Source: Hirsutella rhossiliensis
Lineage: Eukaryota > Ascomycota > Sordariomycetes > Hypocreales > Ophiocordycipitaceae
Length of the DNA stretch: 64,000 nucleotides
Assembly (NCBI RefSeq): GCF_020360975.1
Contig: NW_025408678.1
Span: forward strand, 1,550,001-1,614,000
Direction: 5' to 3'
Under the pieces are notes generated by a model that was given only the letters and a program-made list of their open reading frames with translations, ran no database searches and had not been told where the DNA came from. Position 1 is the first letter of the stretch; every line of letters begins with the position of its first letter. Made by a program: the position numbers and the translations under genes. Below are positions 59,321-64,000 of this stretch, one piece after another.

Positions 59321-60893
59321 ATGATGAAAGCCGGTCTCAAGTCTTCTTTGATCAAGTCGCCTGTCTCCTTTAATCAAGTCGCCTGTCTCCTTGCAGCGCT
59401 TATTACAACAGCAGTTATTGCCTTCTCTTTATGGGACCCTCTACGCAAGTTTACGCCATTTGCTAATTCTCCGTTTCCTACGCCGACGCCTAAGACTTTT
59501 ACGCATAAATCAGCCACGCCTAGCAGCTCTGCCATCCTATCGCTTAGCCAGCGCCTCTCTTCTCCTAACGGTGCCTATTCTCTTACTCTTAAGCATAGCG
59601 GAGATCTTATCCTCGAGCATAGCAATGGCCGCGATAGCCGTCGGGTATGGTGGACGGCAACGGGTGATAACCGGATGGCGGATAGCCGTAGCGTTAACAT
59701 GACAATAAGCAGCAGTGGCCATTATCAACTCCTGGTGCAGGCACTATTTACAGGGGAGCAAGATTGGACAACTTTGTGGCATAGCGACATGCATCCTGAT
59801 TGCCAGAAGCAGGACCTTGCAAGGTTGCCCGGGAACCAGGACGAGGAAGGAGAGAAAGAAGTCGGCTTGCTAGAGCTCTCCGATTCTGGGAGGCTACGCA
59901 TTACCGGCATATGCGATTTATACGTGCCACCGAGCGAGCACCAAGCCAACCGCAGCCTTGCAGTGATTGTTGCCGGCCTATACCGTACAAACGCGGAATG
60001 CTGCAGGACGCAGATGCAAGCTCTCATCGCCAACCACGGTGCCTTTGCCCGCGTCGACGTCTTCGCCTATATGCTATACACCGACGACGATATTAATATA
60101 CACAACCGCTCGCGAGATAGCATCGAGGCTGCTGTCCGCGAGTGCTACGGGCCCCACCTTCGCCGCGTCGAGGTCTATAGCCATTCCGAGATCGAGGAGG
60201 ACTTCCCGGGTGGCGAGACGGCTATGCTGGAACCCTGCGGCTCTAAGCTTCGGCGGCTAAACAACCAGCTTAAGACGGTGGACCAAGCCGGAAGATTATG
60301 GCGCCAATGGGCTATAGAGAACGGATTTATGCACGACACGGTCCTACGCCTTCGACCTGATACCGGCTTTAGGAGCCCCGCCGACCCGCCTTTCTGGAGC
60401 GTCGAGGAGCTAGGGACAAGTAATCTCGTGCTGCCGCATCCAGCAGGCATGCATTACTATTACTGTCCTCGAATGAGTGGCAGGGTCGGCGTCGGTAAGT
60501 CGTATAGCCATCCTTCTCTTTCTCCGGCGCTTCAAGTATATGATAGGGGGGCTCGACCCTACATGGCTGTGTGACATGTCATACGCCCCTAGGATCTAAC
60601 TAGTCTGTATGTTAGGCTCGACCGACCAGATCGCCTATGGTAGCCCAGCCGCCATGGGCCACTGGCTTTCCATGTACCAGGGCTTTGCCGAGATGGTAGG
60701 CTTAGCCTCAAATCCATCGCGGCCCGCATATCGCGACTTCTCCGGGTGCGAGGCACTTCCGACGGGCCCGAACCCGGGGGATTGCGCCGACCCTGCCCCA
60801 TGCTCCATCGAATGCCTTGTGGCCTGGTATCTGGAGAGCCGCGGCATATCTTTCGGTGTCGAGTGGGGTTGGAACGAGGACTTGGTGCGTTAA
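59321..60893 (+). CDS. Type II membrane protein: bulb-lectin-like segment plus glycosyltransferase-like domain
   Basis: Exons are 59321-60494 and 60616-60893, with intron 60495-60615 (GTAAGT..TTAG). The join restores GVGSTDQIAYGSPAAMGHW and gives 483 aa. Residues about 18-38 are a single membrane anchor after a short basic N-terminus, then a Pro/Ser/Thr-rich stem (45-75). Residues about 77-160 have B-lectin features: LSSPNGAYSLTL, GDLILEH, VWWTATG. From residue 212 (SLAVIVAGLYRTN) a second domain shows LRLRPDTGF (342-350) and, across the splice, STDQIAYGS. Both resemble the RPD and D.FA.G motifs of poorly characterised glycosyltransferase families. This suggests a Golgi enzyme that modifies glycans, with the lectin part binding substrate. 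Function is inferred; no close homologue can be named. The gene is intact and free of RIP. An ATG also lies at 59324. Confidence 0.82.
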
Positions 60894-61294
60894 CATAGAC
60901 TTGAACGCTGCTTGATTTAATCTACTATAATGTAAGGGGCTTGGTTGTAGTTTGTTTTGACATAGAATGTACGTACAAGGTGTATCAACCATCTGATCGT
61001 CTGCAAAAGGATATATATGTTGGTAGGCCTGTGCAATTGCATTTGGGGTTAACCGGTGTGTATGTATTCGTCTTCTATTCTCTAGTTTAGCTAGGAGGCC
61101 ATCGCGGAGGCTGATACTGTCGTGAAGAACGTCCCTCGGTTGAGTCACCCAGGTCACCCATAGGTAGCTAGGCTAACAAGGGAGCTGACAACCGGGTCTA
61201 ACGAGAAGGCTAGAAAGCTCCTATTAAAAGAGGCCCTGACTAGAGAGTATATACGTAGCCCTAACTAGAGAGCATACACGTATAGATAGGGAGC
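60894..61294. other. 3' flank of the glycosyltransferase gene
   Basis: Non-coding on present evidence. Two imperfect tandem copies of a 26-bp unit (CTGACTAGAGAGTATATACG / CTAACTAGAGAGCATACACG) lie at about 61236-61285, just outside the LTR. ggtcaccca occurs twice at 61144-61160 region. Confidence 0.4.
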
Positions 61295-61561
61295 TCTTAA
61301 GCAGGGGCTTGAGAGCATAGTAGAAGAAATAGGGGCATAGAAAGGTAAATTTAGTAATATATATATTAGTCTATCTATTAGGATAAGAGAGGGGCTTATA
61401 TAGGTATAGTAGCTATATATAGCTAGCTAAAAGAGGGCATTAAGATATTCCTATGCCTAAGTTAAGCTAGGGGAGTTATATTAGTTAGGCAGGCTTCCTT
61501 ATATATAACTATTAGGTCTACTAGGTATAACTATAGCCTCTTATACTTACTCTCCTTAATA
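61295..61561 (-). repeat. LTR E, inverted and RIP-mutated
   Basis: This is the reverse complement of 58702-58977, with many C-to-T and G-to-A changes. Plus-strand reading runs TCTTAAGCAGGGGC to CTCCTTAATA. The complement of a polypurine tract (tacccccttac) follows at 61562, so this is the 3' LTR of a minus-strand element whose interior lies to the right. Confidence 0.78.
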
Positions 61562-61758
61562 TACCCCCTTACTACCTTAGCTTTCTAGATAGTAAGGTAA
61601 TAGGTAGAGGGGCGTTTAGTTTAATAAATATAAGGCTATTCCGATATTAAATTTCGGCTACTTTATTATTCGTTTAAGGAGGTTATCCTATAATAAGGGA
61701 GGCTCCTAATAGTATTCTATAAAAAGAAGGTAAATATAGTAAAAGATAATCTAGTTTA

Positions 61759-61801
61759 GTAACTAGTACTATATACCTTTTAAGTATATAGTACTAGTTA
61801 C
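61759..61801. repeat. Perfect 17-bp inverted repeat with 9-base spacer
   Basis: GTAACTAGTACTATATA (61759-61775) and its exact reverse complement (61785-61801) surround CCTTTTAAG. It is notable because both arms are identical in a region where RIP has changed most sequences. Confidence 0.85.
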
Positions 61802-62073
61802 CCCTCTTACTAAAGAAGGGTTTAAACCTTAGTTAATTAAGGTTATATAACCTACTCTTACCGCTTAATTAGTAGTTAAAGGCTATTACTATTAACCCCC
61901 CTTAAAAGGGACGTAGCTACTATAGGGCTAGGTAAAGAGAATAGTATATAAAGGATAAAAGCTAGGACCTAAGGGAGATAATATAAGGAGAAGCCCTTTA
62001 TTTCCTCTCTACTTAGGTCCCTAAGTTTATTACCCGCGCCCCCCCTAAGGCATAGTTATATAACCTACTCTTT

Positions 62074-62150
62074 AGCCTTAATAGGAGTCGAACTTATAAT
62101 TAATAGGGTTATATAACCTACTCTTACCGTTTAACTAGTAGTTATAAGTT
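62074..62150 (-). tRNA. Decayed tRNA-like sequence
   Basis: On the minus strand an A-box-like TAGTTAAACGG (62137-62127) and a B-box-like AGTTCGACTCC (62094-62084) lie 43 bases apart, the spacing in a tRNA. CTAC/GTAG can form a D stem, ATAAG/CCTAT a T stem with loop TTCGACT (one mismatch that RIP would explain), and TAAGGCT could be the 3' acceptor strand. The anticodon arm is 2-3 bases short and does not fold cleanly, so no anticodon is given. A related, partial copy lies at about 61841-61885, where AGCCTTT can be read as an acceptor 5' strand. Confidence 0.35.
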
Positions 62151-62577
62151 ATATTTATAACCTTCCTTATAAGAAGGGGTATAGTAGGGCATCCCTTTAA
62201 ATAGCCTAGGTACTATAGTACTTTTATTAGTAACGTTATCCTTTAAGATAATAGTAATCTTAAAGGTAGGCTTTTTAATAATATATTGCTTATATTAATT
62301 AGTCTTAATTTAGTAAAGCTATCGTAATTATTATAAGTTTAAGCGCTATAGTATTATACTAATTAAGGGGTAGTTTAGTAATAGCTTTACTTCTTAATAG
62401 TAAGTAGCGCTAACCTCTACCTACTAGATTTTTATAGTTTCTTAACTAAATTAAGATCTAACTATATTATTAGAATCCTTTAATCTTAGTAAATATAGTA
62501 GTACTCTTATTATTAGGATCTAGGGATTATCGAGCTCGCTATAGTAAGGAGAAATTACGCTATAATATAGTAGTTAA

Positions 62578-64000
62578 GCCTATCCGACCCCTTACTTTTA
62601 ATTTTACCTTTATATATTTTTATATACTTCTTATATCTCTCTTTATAAGAGTTATAAGCCTAGGAGGAATAGAATTCTTATACCTTCTAGCTACTATAAA
62701 AGGCACCTTTCTTATATCCTTTATAGCTTCCTTTTACCCCTCTTACTAGAAAAGCCGATTTTTAACCGACTTTTCTACCCCCTCTTTTATAACGATATCG
62801 AAAAACGACTCCTTGACCGCCCCTATAGTCTATAGGACGATTCTTATAGAGCCCTAAGATTAAGATAAGTAGGTAAAGGAGCTACGGGCTTATATAGATA
62901 GAACTATTTATAATTTAGTCTTCTTTAATAAGTAGGACCTTCTTAAGCCCCTTTTTTATCCTAGGGTAAAGGAATTTATAAAAGGAGCTTCCTTCTTCTC
63001 TAAGCTAACCTCTATATAGTAGAGAGCTTTTTCTACTACCTTAGGTAACTATAAAAGTTACCGTAAGGAATACCTTTATAAGATAAAGCTACTAACTACT
63101 ACTTATATAGCAATAACGGAATCTATTAGTACCGTAAAGCTAATCTCTCTTTAAGAGGAAGAGACCCTTAAGTAGTAGCTTTTAAAGATTAAGATATTAA
63201 TAGCTCTATTAAGGGGCTATATAACTAACTATATTAAGAAGACCTATATAGTATACCTAGGAGCCTTTTTTACTAGGAACTTACTAGCTTTTTTATAGCT
63301 AGCTAAGTAAGAAGAAATCCTCGAAGAAGCTAACTAATACTTCCTTATAGAAGTTCTTTCTAGCTAGTAGCTATAGGATATATCTCTACTAATAAAGCCT
63401 ATTAGTAACGGTTACTTAACTATCTTTTAAGAAGCTAGCTAGGAACTAAACGAAGAGGCTACTAAAGTATAATAGTAAGTAGTCTTATTCTTTTATAGCT
63501 AGTACTCGACCTCGATAGTTTAACCGGCTGCCCTTATAGCTACTATAGCCCCTATTACTACGGCCCCTACTACTACTACTATAGCTGCTGCCCCTCTAGC
63601 TCCTCCTCCCTTAAGAGCCTTAACCTTGTCTTTAACGGCTGCTTTAGTCCCGGCCCTAGCTCCGCCTTTTACTCTAGGCCCGGTCCCGTTAGTTAGACCG
63701 GCCCGACTAGTCCCTTAATAGACCTATTAGTCCGTTAGTCGAAAATTTAAGGAACTAGTTAAAATCGCACCTTATTAAAATTAGTAATAAGGGGTAAAAG
63801 GGGGGGGTTTTTAAGTAGACCTTTTAAACTAAGATAAGGATTCCTCGAAAAGATAAAAGACTAAATAAAACAGCTGCTTAGCCTTTAAATCCCTAGGCTA
63901 TCGGTTATTATAATACTAGTAAGTCTTTAAGAAAACCGACCTAAAGGAGTTAACCCTTTAAAGAAGCTATAAGAAATAATATAATAGTCTTTTAAGGAGG
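62578..64000 (+). mobile_element. Family A copy P5, cut by the window end
   Basis: It begins with only the last ~73 bp of an LTR A (62578-62650), then primer site GTTATAAGCCTAGGAGG (62651-62667) and the gag-side interior, including the Ala/Pro-rich region near 63520-63700. It aligns with P1 and P2 to the last base. RIP is moderate. Confidence 0.85.

Larger units (their letters stand above)
61562..62577 (-). mobile_element. Non-coding interior attached to LTR E
   Basis: About 1 kb, RIP-affected, with no reading frame that resembles gag or pol. It starts with a polypurine-tract complement, holds a 17-bp perfect inverted repeat and tRNA-like repeats, and ends where LTR A sequence of P5 begins. 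It could be a non-autonomous element or the remains of intergenic DNA. Confidence 0.4.

Noticed and set aside
60708..61157. 149-codon minus-strand frame
   Set aside because: Most of it is antisense to exon 2 of the glycosyltransferase gene; no family features.

Overview
The window looks like filamentous ascomycete (Pezizomycotina) nuclear DNA. It has two compartments: gene-bearing flanks with short GT-AG introns, and a central retrotransposon desert from about 5,989 to 58,290. The desert carries the mark of repeat-induced point mutation (RIP): CpA and TpG are almost absent, TpA is in excess, CpG is retained, and Trp and Gln codons have become TAG or TAA on both strands. The exact species cannot be read from the sequence.

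Left flank (1-5,988): an inverted-repeat element; a three-exon gene for a small secreted beta/gamma-crystallin-like protein (128 aa) with two Ca2+-binding-type motifs; a broken sugar-phosphate cyclase gene (2-epi-5-epi-valiolone / desmethyl-4-deoxygadusol synthase family; one stop and two frameshifts); and, convergent to it, an intact three-exon homoserine kinase gene (358 aa, threonine biosynthesis).

Centre (5,989-58,289): at least eight copies of one Ty1/Copia family, here called family A (about 477-bp LTRs, about 5.3-kb interior), on both strands. There is also a second Copia family (Copia-2, 568-bp LTRs), a Ty3/Gypsy fragment and several solo LTRs. Target-site duplications (TSDs) give the order of insertion. 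Copy P4 (33,419-58,289) is the oldest. Copia-2, copy M3 and a 257-bp solo LTR landed in P4, and copy P3 then landed in Copia-2. To the left, copy M2 holds copy P2, a solo LTR A, and a solo LTR that itself holds a younger solo LTR A. The primer-binding sites of both Copia families match the anticodon arm of initiator tRNA-Met, which suggests half-tRNA priming. The two least mutated A copies, P1 and P3, have short 5' ends (90 and 73 bp) that do not match their 3' LTRs.

Right flank (58,290-64,000): an unassigned remnant; a solo LTR; a two-exon gene for a 483-aa type II membrane protein that combines a bulb-lectin-like segment with a glycosyltransferase-like domain; an inverted copy of the same LTR family; a non-coding stretch with a 17-bp palindrome and a decayed tRNA-like sequence; and the start of another family A copy that runs off the window. 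Gene models rest on splice-site and family reasoning by eye. Element limits rest on TSDs and paired copies and may be off by a few bases.
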